Shown here: one piece after another, positions 34,101 through 49,100 of the stretch
How the letters are laid out: the number at the start of each line of letters is the position of its first letter
How positions within the stretch are numbered: the stretch's first letter is position 1
NCBI GenBank assembly: GCA_009760855.2
Contig: WPIO01000021.1
Coordinates: 3,818,501 to 3,882,500 of the forward strand
Reading direction: 5' to 3'
Origin: Cristatella mucedo
Lineage: Eukaryota; Bryozoa; Phylactolaemata; Cristatellidae
DNA: 64,000 bases
Made by a program: the position numbers and the translations under genes
The notes under the pieces: generated by a model
Database searches by the model: none
Seen by the model: only the letters and a program-made list of their open reading frames with translations
What the model was told of the DNA's origin: nothing

Positions 34101-37100
34101 CGAAGAGTCAGCAGCAAGTCGCGGAGCAGCAGGTACACCCTAATCGCCTGGAAAATTAAACACTACAGGACAACGAGCATAGATCACAACAAAAGCTTGC
34201 GAGTATACGAGTATAGGTAATCTAAAATGCATATTAATCTTCGGTGCACATCACAGGCAGCCCTGTGTGAAATGTGGAGCGCACATGCAGCAAACTAGAA
34301 AACGACTTAGCACACCTGCAGTGCTGAATCTGAGCACCTCTGAGATTCTGCCCAACAATGCAAAGCAAGAGTCAAGGTCAGCATGCATGGCACCCCACAT
34401 CCTTTGGAGACCGTGCATTTAGTTCGTATGCTCCCAAAACCTGGAACTCCCTCTCGACCTGCATCAGAACATCCCCTGACCTGACCACATTTAAAAAGAA
34501 CTTAAAAACACACCTATTTAGGACAGCATTTAGTGGGTCCCTGTGATTCGTCCTTCATGTGCTTATGCGTGCGGACACTGTGCATGCTGCCACTAACCAC
34601 ATTTGCATGCTGACCGTGTGCATGTCACCCCTAACCATGTTATTCATTTTGTTTGTTTATCAAGCATGATTTTACTCACCATTCAATTGCATTTCCTTTT
34701 GCAGCAAATGTAAAGCGCCTAGAGAGAGAGATTAAGTTCTCTGAGGGCGCTTTATCAAGTGCATTATTATCATTATTATGGCACAAGTCAAACAGAATTC
34801 AGATTCAAGTTAATAGATCTGTCTGATGCGCCATATGTTTTTTATAACAAGCAAGCCCAAATTCTTATTTTTGTTAGAAGCTACTGAATCATTTGAGATA
34901 TAATTCTCAGAATGTATCTAATCACAAGGAACACGACCATACAAGGTCAACAGAACGGCAGCTGGGCAAACTCAGCAAAACTCATCAAATGTGAATTTCC
35001 TCATAACGTGCATCGTTTCCAGTAGAGCGCTACATTTCCAGATTAGGTATATAATACACACCCACTTCCCACTAAAAAAAAAGGGAAGTACGTAGGAAAA
35101 CCAAACTAGGCGATGAAGGACAAACACTACACTAATAATGAAGAAATCATGCCCACATGATCAGTTTCCGTGTCTTGAAATCTGACTTCAAAGCAATGTC
35201 CTCTAAAACCTAAACACTGCTGCGGCCGTTGGTTTACTACGACGGATGTTGAAGATACAGATGCAGGAGATAGAATCAGACAAACTAGCTAATCGACTGA
35301 ATAGGAAGAGGTCGAAAACTGACCGATGCCTGCTCCAAAGAATGAAGACCATCAACCGATGTTAAACTTGCAATGCCTACATCAAGGACACTTCTCTCTA
35401 GCCCCCATGAGGCTAGAAAGGAGAAGAAAGAAGCCACTAATCAATGAGTGGTCTCATCTCATGCTCATACCCAAGTCTTGGGCATGGAGCCTTTTCAGTA
35501 GACTATCGAGGGGGTGTGACAAGGAGTGCTTGGTGATGAAAGTACTTCAGTATAGAAAACCTTGCATGAATAATCAATGTCCCAATAAGACATGTTATGG
35601 AAAGTCAGCCGCCAGTGCATTAGATCTACGATAAAGCATCAGGCAAGTAAAACAAAGAATAAAGATCAGCTGAATCAACGGCTGATCAAAGTGGCAGAAC
35701 AGTCTTAGTGGCTTTCACCCTGCTTGCAGAGGACAGTAACCAGTTGCCTGCAGTAGGACTCGAGCCCACGACCTAGGTCGTGAAGTTGAGCACTTTATCG
35801 CTGGGCTAAGAACAGGCATGCAATGATCTGGGGATGCTCGCCTTTGCCTGAAGTTGGCTGTCTCATGATCTGTCAAGCAATAAAAGATAGAAGTGTGCAT
35901 AAGTTTATGCTCTAAATCATTCGATATTACTTTGTCAAGAAGTATGTTTAAAGGTAGAATTTTGTGCTGTGGGTGTTGTGCCAATGCTCCTTGCCACAAA
36001 GGCAAACCAGCATGGACAAAAGATGTCAAATGAGGACCCTGTCACCAGCCTAATCTTGGAATCCAGATTTCAGTCTCTGCCCCCACGACCTATGTCACAA
36101 ACATGATAATCATGACAGCAATCAAAGAAAAGCCTGCAACTAACAACATAGTTGGCTCTGGCTTCTGGCTCCACCATAAAAGTGCCCGATAGGGGTGGGT
36201 CAGGCAGACACCATCCGATTTGTCTTTTCTCAGAAATGATACTACAGTAGTCTCCTATGACTTATCAACACCCCATTAGCCGACCAATCAGGAGAACAGC
36301 ACCCTACACTGTTTGGCTGCATGACCCTTCTGCCTGTACTTTCCTGGAACAGCTGGCCGTGCATTGTAGTACTGCTGGCCTTACTATGTGTCCCCACACA
36401 TGCACCGTTATGGGTATGTGGGTGTATGGTGTTCAGTAATGTGCACAATACGGGTGGTGCACATTACTTAACACCGTACACCCACATACCCATAACGGTG
36501 CATATAAATTATTACTGCTCCCTTCCCCGAAAAAGCTTTTTTAAAATGCTTATCTTCCAGTTTTTACTTATATTCTATACTACTCTACAATGATGAGTGC
36601 AGCAGTAAACTCAACTTGTGCAGGTGATTGCTTGGCGTCTTTCCGGGTAAACCCTCTTTCATACCAGCCTCCCAGATTAGAGCACGGGCTGTGGGCAGGA
36701 CTAAAACGACCAACAAATCTGTCGTACTAACGTCCTAACTAGGAGGAAAGTCGGCGTAGTTCAGGAGGAAAGTTTGCCGTGTAAACAAAGCTTTAGAAAG
36801 CCATTCGATTGTGGTTGATCAGAGCATCCAAGCGATCGTACATGTGACTTTCCACAAGTGCGCAGCGAGCATTCGAATACGAGAACGACCCTTCAGGAGC
36901 ATTCTGCTGGGGTGCATACCAGATAAAGTTTGCAGCGTATGGAGTAGCAGCCCTAGTACCCCATGTTGCGCCAGCTAATTGTACAGATGAAGGCGGCACA
37001 ATTTCTCCGTGCGTCTTTTATAATTGCTGGTAGCAGAACAGCATGCATGCACAGTATTCTGCTGATAGTGGCCGTTAGCAGCATGACAGCACTAGCACTC

Positions 37101-40100
37101 TGTGCCATCTAATTTGTGGTCGTTGATCGTATGCAATTTTCCACTCACCCTTTGTAGTTGCTTCTTGAAGGTGAGCAGGTAGGTGGTCATAGATAACACA
37201 TTCAAGTAGAATGCGCTAACCTTACGAAGAATCAGTCCACACACAAGGTTATCTACACGGCTATGGAGAATGCCTAGTGACTAGACACAAGACTGTCAAC
37301 ACGGTATTGCTGAGGTCGAGGCAGAGATGCTGTCTCTTTAAACAGACTTCTAGTTGTTAGGTCGACTGAAAAAAATGCTCTAGACGGTGGAGAGGTAGTG
37401 ATTGTAGTGCTGGTATGTTATGATAACAATATTGTCGGCACTGAGGACTTCTGATGAATGAATGGGGGTGATATCGCTGAAGCAGACGTTGAAGGGCAAT
37501 TTACTCGCACTGAGCCCTCAGGTAAAGGGCATTTGTGGTACTACTCCAGACTCTAATTTGGCAGCCACGAGAATTCCCCGAGGACAGCATGACATTTTTT
37601 GTTTCTTTCTTTCCAGAGCTAGATCTGATCCCATTTGGGTGTTGAGCAATATAATCCAATTGACAGTGCAGCTCCCTATATATTCACTCTTTTAGATTCC
37701 TCAGCAAAATCCTGGGCCATAGATGCCAAAGCTGGCAGTTATTGCCTGCCCCGTGGCACATAGCAACCAATGCCCCCGGATATTTTGGTCTCCCAAGCCA
37801 AATACCGAGATAGCATACTATATGGATTGCCTAATTCTGTAACTACTCTACTATACTTCCTCTTACAGGCCGGGCAGTAGTACAAATATAGTTTACCTTG
37901 GCAGCATTACTAAGTGCACATGCGATGACTGGCTGTCCAACGCACTGCAAGAGCAAACAAGATTGGCTCGAGGCTGAGACAATTTCGTCTGCTCATCCTT
38001 CACTGTAGATCACCGGGTATGTATATGTATCTCCGTCAGTAACTCCACAAAGTCACAAAGACCATGTGGGTGTTACACAGGAGAGTTTTGTATAGCGCAC
38101 TCACAGCCTAAGCGGCTTTCGGTACGCATTCGGTAGCCAACAGACTTCGTCTCACGCAACAAAGAGAAAGTGGGAAGCATAGCAGAGTCAGGAGAGCAGT
38201 TGAGGTAGTGAGTAGCATAGAAGTAGCAGTTCAGGACCGCTGAAAAAGATGTGCCATAGTCGGCAGTTGGAGAGTAGTTGTCGTTGCATAAGAATTGTGG
38301 AAGCGAGTTCCACAGTCTAGGACCTGCAGAGCTAAAGCTTCTGCCGCCAACTGTCTTTAAGCGGAGGAATGGGACAGCTAATTTATTGTCCACACAGGAC
38401 CTGAGGGCGCGAACAGGCTGAAACTGATGCAGCAGTTCAGCCAGGTATTAAGGAGCCAAGCCGTGGCGGGCCTTGTGGGTCAGCGTAAGAACTTTGCTCT
38501 GTATCCTTTGCTCAACCGGCAACCATCCTAGCTCTTCCAGCAAAGGTGACACGTGCTCAAACCGCTGGGACTTGAAGACCAGCCTTGCAGCCATATTCAT
38601 AGTCTGCTGTAGTGGTATAATAGCTTTCTTTGGTAGCCCAGCCAAAAGGGAATTACAATAATCAAGCCGATACAGAACTAAAGAGCTAGTTAAATTTTTT
38701 ACAAGCCACTGTGGGAGACAGCTTCTAATCTTGGATAGGGATCGGATGTGATGGCTAGCTGTAGAGGCAGTCTTCTGAATGAAGCTTTTGAAATTGAGGC
38801 AGCTGTCGAACAAGACACCTAGATTACGAGCACGTGGTGAAGGTCGCACAATAGCATCACCTATTAGAACAGCAAAGCCTTGTAATCCAGCTAGATGCTT
38901 AGGGTGACCTATGAGCAGTAGTTCGGTTTTATCGCCATTTAATTTCAGGAAGTTTTCCGACATCCAGGATCGAATATCGGCAAGGCAAGCATTCAGTTTC
39001 TCAGTTGCTGCAGCAGATTCCGACGGTTTAAATGACAAATACAACTGAGTATCGTCAGCATAGAAGTGATATCCTATTCCATGGGCCTTAATCACTTTTC
39101 CCAGAGGTTGTGTATAAATGTAGAACAGCAAGGGACCGAGTAAAGACCCTTGAGGGACTCCACAGGTGACCCTTCTCATGTCTGAGACCTGACCCCCACA
39201 CGACACGGATTGAACACGATCAGACAAGTAGGATTTAAACCACGCCAGTGCTTCGTCTGCCAGACCGATCGTTGTTCTCAATCGTTCAAGCAGAACTTCG
39301 TGATCAATGGTGTCGAAGGCAGCAGACAGATCTAGCAGAGCTATGGCAGTGACATTCCCGTCATCGTTGCCACGTAGAATGTCATTGTTAACACGGAGGA
39401 GAGCAGTTTCAGTAGAGTGCTGCCTCTTGAAACCTGATTGAAATGTTTCTGACATTCCATTATTTTCAATATGTTCAACTAGCTGCTTAGCAACAATTTT
39501 TTCAAGAATCTTTGATAAGAACGGAAGAAGGGAAACTGGACGATAGTTTGCTAGGACCTCTGTGTCTAATCCGGGCTTTTTAAGAATAGGTCTAACGATT
39601 GCCGATTTGAAGGACTTGGGGACGACCCCTTATCCCAAAGAAGCATTAAAAATCTTGGTTATGGCAGGGCTAAGTTGGTCTGCAAGTGAAGACCACAGAG
39701 ATGAAGGTATAGGGTCTTCAGGAGACGAGCTCTTTTTGCTAGACCTTATTAAGGCAGCCACATCACAGGCAGAAACATCGGAGAACCTTTTAAGAAAGGT
39801 CACAGGTTGAGGAACGGCAATTGCTTTGGTCGGAGAGGGCTTAATGGAGGCACGAATGTGCACAATTTTTTCAGTAAAGAAGGCGGAAAACTTTTCGGCT
39901 GAGCCCTTAATATCTGGGGAGTCAGACCTGACAGCATTGGCCAGTAAATGGTTTACTGTCTTATAAATCTGTTTAGTGTCCGACTGGCAGGAATTCAGTT
40001 TTCTAATGAAAAAAGAAGCCCTGGCTTTTTTTAGCTTTCGGGTGTAAACTCGAAGGAAGTCTTTAAAATTGACTAGGTCTGCCTCAGACCCCGATTTCTT

Positions 40101-43100
40101 GAAACGACGTTCGAGCCTGCGCTTAACACGGCGCATCTTAAGGAGTTTTTTTGTAAATTGAAAGCAATCTCGACGACTTTGAACACGGATAGAGCGAACG
40201 GGAGCATGCTTGTCAAGAGCACTCCTGAGTGTCATGTTCATCGCATCAGTGAGGGTATCGAGGCTGCCGGTCGAGTCTGAATGCAGATCAAGAAGGCCTG
40301 CATCACAAACAGATTTCAAAAACTTGTCCAAGTCAATGCTTCGTATGTTACGTCGTTTGGCAAATTCGACATTGCCCTGTACGTACGAGGGAGCAGGAAC
40401 ACTAAACAAGACCGAACAATGATCTGAGAGGGTCAGTGGGCACACCAAAAAGTCAGTGGGCAGGACATTCTTAGTGATCACGAGATCTAGAATGTGGCCA
40501 CCGACGTGGGTGCTATGATTAACGTGTTGGGCCAAACCAAAATTCTCCAGACAGTCAAGAAATGAGCGGACCTGGCTGTTGCTAGGGTTGTCAACGTGAA
40601 TATTGAAGTCTCCTACAATCAGTAGCGGCCTGTCACACACAAATATTTTAGCGAGGAACTCTGAAAACTCCTCTATAAACAAGTTTAGACAGCCAGAAGG
40701 AGGCCGGTATATCACAACGGTGAGAGGCATTGTCTTTGATGAAGACCTGATAGCAACCGATTCAAACGATGACCCATGCGAGAAACTGCACATTTTATAG
40801 CCAAACGATTCGCGAACAACAATTGCAACCCCGCCACCAACCTTGTCAGAACGCATGGACTGATAGAATGAGAACCCGGGTGGGGTGGTCTAGAAAATAC
40901 AGCTACTGGAACAAGGCGTCATCAAGGTTTCGGTAAGCAGAAATGCATCTAGCTTCTCCTGGACCACCTGATCGCGGATAAGTAACCCCTTGGTTTTTAG
41001 CGAGCGGACATTTAGTAGGCGGAATTTAAGAGGCTGTCCAACAACTGGGCGACGGCGATGAAGTGGCTCGTATTCTCTACCGTTTGCGTCCGGCCCGGCG
41101 GAAGCTGGCTCTTCGAATTTGAATTGGACCTTGGTAACGGCCGTCGGACGACGTTTCACAACGTGCTGGGCTACGGCGGGTGGGCTACTACCGCAACAAG
41201 TACTTTAAACTTACGAGTCGTAGGTTTGATAGCCGAGCTGTTGATAGGGCGAACGCAGGATGCAGGAAGGTTCTCACTGACCCGCCGGAGAAGGCCCGCC
41301 GGTAGGTATCGACTAATGGCGACATCGCATCTTATGCTAAGCAGGTCCTGTTTTGTGTAGCATATCCGAAGACAGCTCATAAATAGTCACAGCGAAGATA
41401 GCGGAATACCCGAAGGTATTACGGAGAAATCAAGTAAAGGTCCACACCACGCTAGGAGTCGCCTGAGGCCGCTCTTTAGCGCGGGAGGAATGGGTACTCT
41501 TCTGCAGATCACCACGGTGATCTGCTGATGGAAGCGACTCGAGCCGGTAGCACCACGGCATAGAAAAGACATCTTAAAAGCACTGCTCTATGGAAATTGT
41601 CAACGATGATGCCGGTTATTCAAATGTACACCTGAGTGCGCATGCCAAAAAAGGCCCCGAACCTTTCTGGCTTTGCTTGTGCGACAAAAAAAATGGCAAG
41701 CACTCTCGACGACTGACGAGCATTCAGCTTTCCCAATGCAGCCTCAGCACGTCACCGGTGTGACCTGAGCATCAAAGTTGGACAGCAGAAGGAAGAAGGG
41801 GAGGAGATTTTCCAGAAGCAACAGCAAAGGTCGTGCAATACAGATGTAGCTTACTTACCCGGCGAGCACGCTCGACCTCGCCGCACGGCAGACGCTTGCT
41901 GAACTCGATGCCAGTCAGAGGCGTGCCGGTCGGCTGCAGCAAGATTGTCGCATCCATCGTGAGGTACTCCACGTTGAGCTTCTTCTTCTGCAAGCAAGCA
42001 ACTCCGACTCGAGAGCAAAGAAACGCAATCGCCGGCCTCCCTCCCTCCTCCTCCGGGAACGGCTCGAGCATCACAACCGTGCACACGGCTCGAACACCGA
42101 TCTTACCCGTCGATGAGCAAGCATCGACAACCAAGCGCTCAGGCAGCCAGCAAAATTAGCTCGAGTGCTAGCGTAAAAGCAAGACACTCAGCCACGACGG
42201 GACGTCGCTACACGCACACATGCACGCACCGGGCGACGCTGAAGTCTCCTGCGTGACGGCCGGCAGGGAGGGAGGGATTGGAGCTTCATTTTTTTGTAAT
42301 GAGTACTCTCTGCAGACGGCGTGGCATGTCTTCAATGCACTTCGTCGCACCTTAAATCTACTGCGGGCAGACGGCCCTTCTAGTCATCATGTACGCAAAG
42401 ATCTGTGCACTGGCAGCCTTGCAGTCGCGCACGACTGATGGTCGAATGATAGCTATGCTCCAAGCTGTTCACTCCAAGCAAGTACGAATCTACTGATGCC
42501 TGCACATGAACGACCATAGCTCGACTTCCAACTGATGCATGATGGGGAAAATCTGCATCGACTACGATATAGCGGGATCAGTGGAAGGCAAATATCTACT
42601 GAGCCTTGACTGGCAATGACTGCCTCAGGCGAGTCGTTGTACTGGCAACCTCTCAAAACATAATCAAGAGTCGTTCCTGCTGGCTCTGACATGCTGTCCT
42701 CATTGGGAAAAACAAGCAGGCCACCTACACCGAAGCTTAGTGATGCGAATCACGCATTGGCACATACCGTCATCTCGTGATATTCATCTTCAAACATGTC
42801 CAGGAACATCTCTTCGCCCTGCCAATCGGGAAACGTACTCGAATAGCGCAGGCGCGTGCCCCACGCGCAGGCACTTGCATCATTGGGCATTCGCACAGGC
42901 AGCAATGACTGAATGTGGACAGCTGGATTACAGGACGCCGAGAGGCGCGCAAGTAGCAGGGCCTAGTATGCACTGGGCACAAGCGCAGGAGAGCGCAGGG
43001 CAACGCAGGGCACCGCGATGATGGCTTCGATGGCGCCGATGGCTTCAACGGCGACGCCTGCGCTGCGTGCACGCGGCGTCACCTTGAAGAAACGTCGCAG

Positions 43101-46100
43101 CAGGAGCATGCACTCCTCGAGGGCCGCCTCCAGTGCGGCCAGGTGGTCGTCGCGCAAGTAGTTGACAGTGTGGTCCTCACTGAGCACCATGTGCTTCAAC
43201 AGCACAATGGCGAGGTCGGTCGTCGTGAGGCGCACTCTGCTCGCTGAAATGCCGCGCCGAGAGACGTAGCGCGAAGGGCGCATGCGCCGGCGGGCGCTTG
43301 CAAGGCAGTGCTGTGCGCCTTTGCTCTGATTGCCTCTGATCGTACGCGAGCATCGCATCACTGCCCAATCAGCACTGCAGTACCATCGAAGGCCAGCCGA
43401 GCAATGTGACTGGCAAAACCAGTCAAAGAATGCTTGAATAAAGGAAAAACGTCAAGAGAACAAAAAGCAAATGAAATAAGTGCCAAGAGTGAGCTACTGT
43501 GACAGAAATAGGCACCAGTGCCAAAACGTGGTCTGCTCAAGGCCCCAAAGGGGGCTCGATTCGGACTTGCTGGGTTCGAAGTTGAGTATTACAAAATCTC
43601 GAGTCATTAGGAATAAAGCAAAAGAAATAGTGCATACTTCATGCACTATTTCTCTCAAATGGCTCAGTAATCGTACTGTGAATGACGACAAAACGCCCAT
43701 TACCAACGGGCGCCATGCAGCGACAGCAAGAAAGAAACCTCACCGTACTGACTGCTGAGGGTGACAATCTTAATCAGCCTCTCAACAACGGTAGTGTTAT
43801 AGTTGCACTTGCTAGGTGTTCGCAAGGTGGTGAACTGAACAGAGTCTAGTATTTCCTGACAGATGCCTAAAAACAACAATAGCACACAACTATGTCGAAC
43901 ACGACTTAAACACATGACCATGGTGGACGCATGGTCGAAATATCAACACATACATGTTTGGCTACCGAGAGAGCTTATGAATTCTGCCCTGTACAGACTT
44001 CGGCATCGCATCCACAACGGCAGCAATCGGCAACTTGCTAGCCAGCACTCACCCTCATTAGTAACGATCGAATAAAGAAGGCACAGGGCAATCAGCGCTT
44101 GATGATCGCCGTCAATCGCTTCCAATGAGCCAAATATTGCTTTGAGATAGGGCCTAAAGAAGGAACATGGTGAGAAATGCATCAATGCCACAATCACAAG
44201 CACTAGTCAAAAGACAAGTGAAACACAAATCAGTACGTGATGACTGCCAAAACAATTGAAATTTTCATATGGAAGCATATTCCAGCACTTTCCTGCCAAT
44301 CCAAAGAACTATTTCGTACTTCAAAGAGAAACAGAAATGCACCTATTAGGTACACGATACCGGTGCTGAGCAGATGAACAATGACAGTGCCACCTACACC
44401 GTGCCGTCTAGCAACAACTGTAAACCGACAATGTTGGCTCAAGGAAAGTAGTCATTCCAATTCTATTTCGTCAGCAAGCCATCTCACAGTGACACTGTCT
44501 TTCCACTGTTTCCACTTTGACAGTTTGGCATCACACGTGTCTGTGCGATTGATGAAAGCAAAGGGCATCGGGCAGCAGCAGGTCCTCTGCAGGCTACCAA
44601 GTGTGTGCTGACCAGAAGTAGTCAAACTCACCTGTCAGCAACATTCATGGAGCTGCCTAAAGGCGATTCTTATTAAAAGGTACAAAATAAGAACATGATG
44701 GGCTTACTGCTATGCTACCTGGACAAATATCAATGGAGCAAGAACTGCTGCTGACACATTCCAAATGGCACAAAGCACAAAACAGTGCTATCTTTGCTTG
44801 AAAACACCGCATGTAAAATCGTTCAATTACAATATATCCATAAAGTCCTGCAGCACCCCAATGAACGTTTCTTAAGAATTTTCACAAAACTAGGGGTAAC
44901 ACGATCACTTAAATATATAAATAGTAACACAGGACTATTTCAGAAACCAAAGCTACAAGAAACCGACAATTTGCAACATTCACAAGAGAAGAAACCTGGA
45001 AAATAAGGCTGTTTAGTCTTAAAAACAACTTAAAACCTAGAAACGGACACCACCGACCTCCGAGATCAGGTTTATTAGGATCAATGTTTGCCATATCGCT
45101 GAGCACTAGTGTGTGAGGAGACATAACCTATGTCTGAGTTTTAAGGTTGGTGCCATTTGCCTGACTAACAGAAGTACTTTTCTAAATTTTACTTCTGCTA
45201 CACACCCCCTGGAGATGGCAGCACTAAGGAAGCTGCACAACTTCTGGCATTACCTTTAAAATTGCTCTTACCTCTGATTCTGCAAGCAAACGGCTCAACA
45301 GCATATTTGCTTTTGCTTCATTATGCTATAATACCGTTTCATAGGCTGCATAAAGCATGGAAACCACGAATAAATGTTTCACAACCAACTTGGGTACACA
45401 GATCTCAACTTGCAACCTAACAGGGTTCAAATATAAAAAAGATTTAAAAGACAATAGGACACAATAGGAGCACATAACAATAGTGTTCTCGTAGGAAACA
45501 GAAGAAATTTTGAAGTCATTCGCAAGCCTTTACAGCCTCCAAAGGGCTATCCCAAGAACGTACAAACTGGAAGTGAAATTAGTGGTACTCATTCGGTAGC
45601 AGAGGAATGGCAAAGATTCTTCATACCTAGCTGCATCCGAAGATGGCTCTCATCACGCAAGCAATAGTGCCCAAAGAGATGGGAAAAAGCAATCACTGAT
45701 CCAGCACATATATTCCTGATTTCCTATATTGGCCCGAGTTTCTGTGTCGCTTTTGAATTAAAAATAGCTTTAATTAATTGCTTTCCTTTGTAGACATCAC
45801 AGCTTGCTTGTCGACCTAAGTATTGGCATCAGAGCTAGTTCTTCGATACCATTTGCACATTTAACAGACAACTTCGACCGTAGGGTTGTAGAAATTCGTA
45901 AGGAAAATCAATTTTATGGCAGGGGTGAAATGTTCTTTTTAGGATAGAGTGTAGGCTAGTTTACTACAGCATAGCTTTTTTTCTTGGCAGTCAGTGTTTG
46001 GCTCTAGAACAGTCTGGAACTTCTCAGGATCTAGTTCTAGACCTCGGTAAATCTTAAACACGGGCATTACATACAGACACACACAAGCAAGCATGCACGC

Positions 46101-49100
46101 ACATTCACATGCACACTTATGAGATTGTTTAGTTTTATGGTGCAGGACAATGCAAGCAGTTAGTTTTCAGCTTAATTCAAGATTTTGCTTTAACGTATGA
46201 TGTTGCAAGACCCCCAGATGTGCCACCCAAACTGCTAGCAAGTGCTACGCCAAACCAATTCTATTCGGCTCCTATGGTATCATGTCATTGCCGGAAGAAG
46301 ACCCACCAGGATGAAGTCCCATCCAGACAGAAACAGCTCAATGGCATCTTGTGGTAGGCCTTGCAAGTTCTGGGAGCGGCTTCCCTGACTAAATGCTGAA
46401 CATGGCTTCGTACAGTCCGAATCACTCGGCATTGACCCATTATTCATTACACATTGATGCAACAATGCTGCAGATCGAAACACAAACTCTTCAGACTTTC
46501 TGGGCAATCATTCTCTTTCCCAGTCCACCACTCTTATGCTGGCACTCTGGGCACAAAAACACAAAACAATGCCATCGCAATAAAAATCCCGATTGGCACC
46601 AAAAAGTGACACTCTGGCACTAGATTACAAGCATTTAGAGATGCTACCTTTCCGACAGGGACCGTGCGGCGGTCCTGTGGGCACCGCCAGGCGTGGCCGA
46701 TGCAGCCACCGTGAGCAGTTTCTCGTCGTCGGTGGGGTTGGCGTTCTGCCCAGCCAGTGGCACCATCGGAAGGGCGTCCTGCATGTCGTCCTCGTCGTCA
46801 CGCGGGTCCACGCCGCCTGGGCAAGCAGTGAGCAGAAAATGATTAGCAAAGAAACTTGCCACTCGGCTCGTAACATCGCAACTTCCACACAGCGGCAGCG
46901 CACCGATCTGGGTTCGAGGCCTAGCGACCGGCAGGCAACCGGCTACATGCACATACTGGCCATGCACACGCACCTGCAAGCAGAAGAGCAGCCGCATCTG
47001 CGGCGGCGGCGAGCGACGAAGCACCGCTGCGCAGGTACGAGGGGCGTCTGCTATTCACGTAAAACATCGAGTTGCTTATGCGCTGGCCATAGGTGCCAGC
47101 AGCGTCCACACCGTCATCGTCCTCGTCCTGGAAGTGACCGAGCGACCGGACCGCTGCCGCAGATGGCGACGGACAAAAGGCCGGCACGCCTGTGGGCCCC
47201 GACACCGGGCGGATGTCGGTGGCAGCGTGCACGACCGGCGAATGCTCGGCGGCCACAGCTCCGCCGGCGACGACGGCAGCAGTGGCAGCTGGTGCAAAGC
47301 CACCGGCGCTGCTCTGCGCGCCAAAAAGAACCGAGGCGAGCCGACGGACCAGCGGTCGATGCTTGATAATTAAGAAAACCTGCAAGCGGCGAATGGCGAG
47401 ACATGAGACGTGGTGAGCCTCGCAGCAGCAGCTCAACGGCCGTGTCGTCAACGCAGCAGAGTCGACAGGGAAGATCGTCTTGCAAACATCGCTTGCGAGC
47501 ACACTGTCAATAACATGAGGCGCGCAACTACAAGCATACGGACCAGCGCATTGGTAAAGACAATGCAGACTATCAAAAGCACAAACGCTTACGAAGAGAA
47601 AAAAGGTAACTCAAAAAGAACATATAAACAGTGAGTCGAATGACGTCAACGAGAGTGCCACGTTATAATATATGATGAGAGTATTGGATGACCATGCTGT
47701 CCATTTTGGGTTCCCACTAACAAGCAACCTGCCCAGCATTTTCCTCAACTGAAGAAAGCCGGCAGGTATGCAGTGCGTAATTTCCGTGGGGCATGAGTTC
47801 AGGTGGCAGCCGCCCGAGGCTAGAGGCGTCGACAGTGGAGAGGGGCTGTGAAGCTATAGGCAAAAGCCGAGCTGCGGGCCGTGCGCAAAAGACAACAAGC
47901 TGTGGAATAGGCTGTCGGCTGCTTGCTGGACCCGTACCCATGAGTCCGATGGGCCCAGCAAAGAATCCGAGAACACTACAACACGACACCGGCCGATGTT
48001 GTGGATGAGTTTGCTCCACTGACTAGCTAGGCACATTACATGCCCACGGCCAGATGTCCGATGGCTTACTGCATAAATAAAACGAGCTAGGACTACCGTA
48101 TTCGCGAGCTTGACAAAGCACACAAAAGATCAGGGCTGACTGTCCATCGACTGGAACACGACGACCATTGTAGGTCATATCAATCCATCCTAGCTAAGGC
48201 CAAGTCCAAGGATCTGTCCTCTCCAGCATATGCAAAGTGCCTTAACAATATAATTCATTTGCATATCGCACAAAGAGAGCTTCATCTCAACCCAGGCACT
48301 TCACATGCATGTATGCCACAGGGGTCGAGCTCACGACCTCAGCCGTCAAGTGCATTCACCTTGACCTTGGTCGTTAAAGGCAAGTACCTTAACTTGAAAG
48401 AGATTCGGTTAGGGCATAAAGTAAATATCTTCTACTGCTTACTATTAATATAAAAATTTTAGAACCACAGATTCGCAATCCAAAAATGCTGGCACTGACC
48501 AACAAGCTTCTCTTTAACAATTCCCAGTTCAGTGCCGTACCGAGCAATCATTTCGGGGATCTAGGGGATTGGTTTTTTCCTTCTTTATCAGCAAGATAGA
48601 TAAAATCAAAGAGACCATTGCCAAAATAAATACCCACTCGACTCCTCACCCTGCGTTCTTTGCTTTTTCTAACGTTCTTCCAGAGCGCCTCTCATCTCGA
48701 ATGGGCATCACTGGCACTGCTCTGCAGTGGTTCTCAGTGAGAGACTCCACAGTATTGATGTAAATGGACAAAGATCATCTGAAGTACCTCTGAAATATGG
48801 GGTACCTCAGGGGTCTGTGCTAGGTCCGGTTCTTTTCACGGTTTATACTCTCCCTCTTGCTAATGTGATTGCCAAGCACAATCTAGGCTTTCACTTCTAT
48901 GCGGATGACATTCAGTTGTACCTTTGCTTTCATCCCTCCCACCCTTCGAGCACTTCAAATTCTCTCTACTCACTTACTGCATGTATTGATGACATTCGCA
49001 CATGGATGGCAGCAAATTTTCTAAAACTAAACGATGATAAAACTAACTTACTAGTTATGGGCAAACCCAGTGTGATTCACAATTTGGAAAGGCTGCAGCT

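Noticed and set aside
46593-47416. Long plus-strand frame (257 codons) over CLEC16A exons 10-11
   Set aside because: GC-rich shadow of the real minus-strand exons; Arg/Cys/His-rich with no family resemblance.
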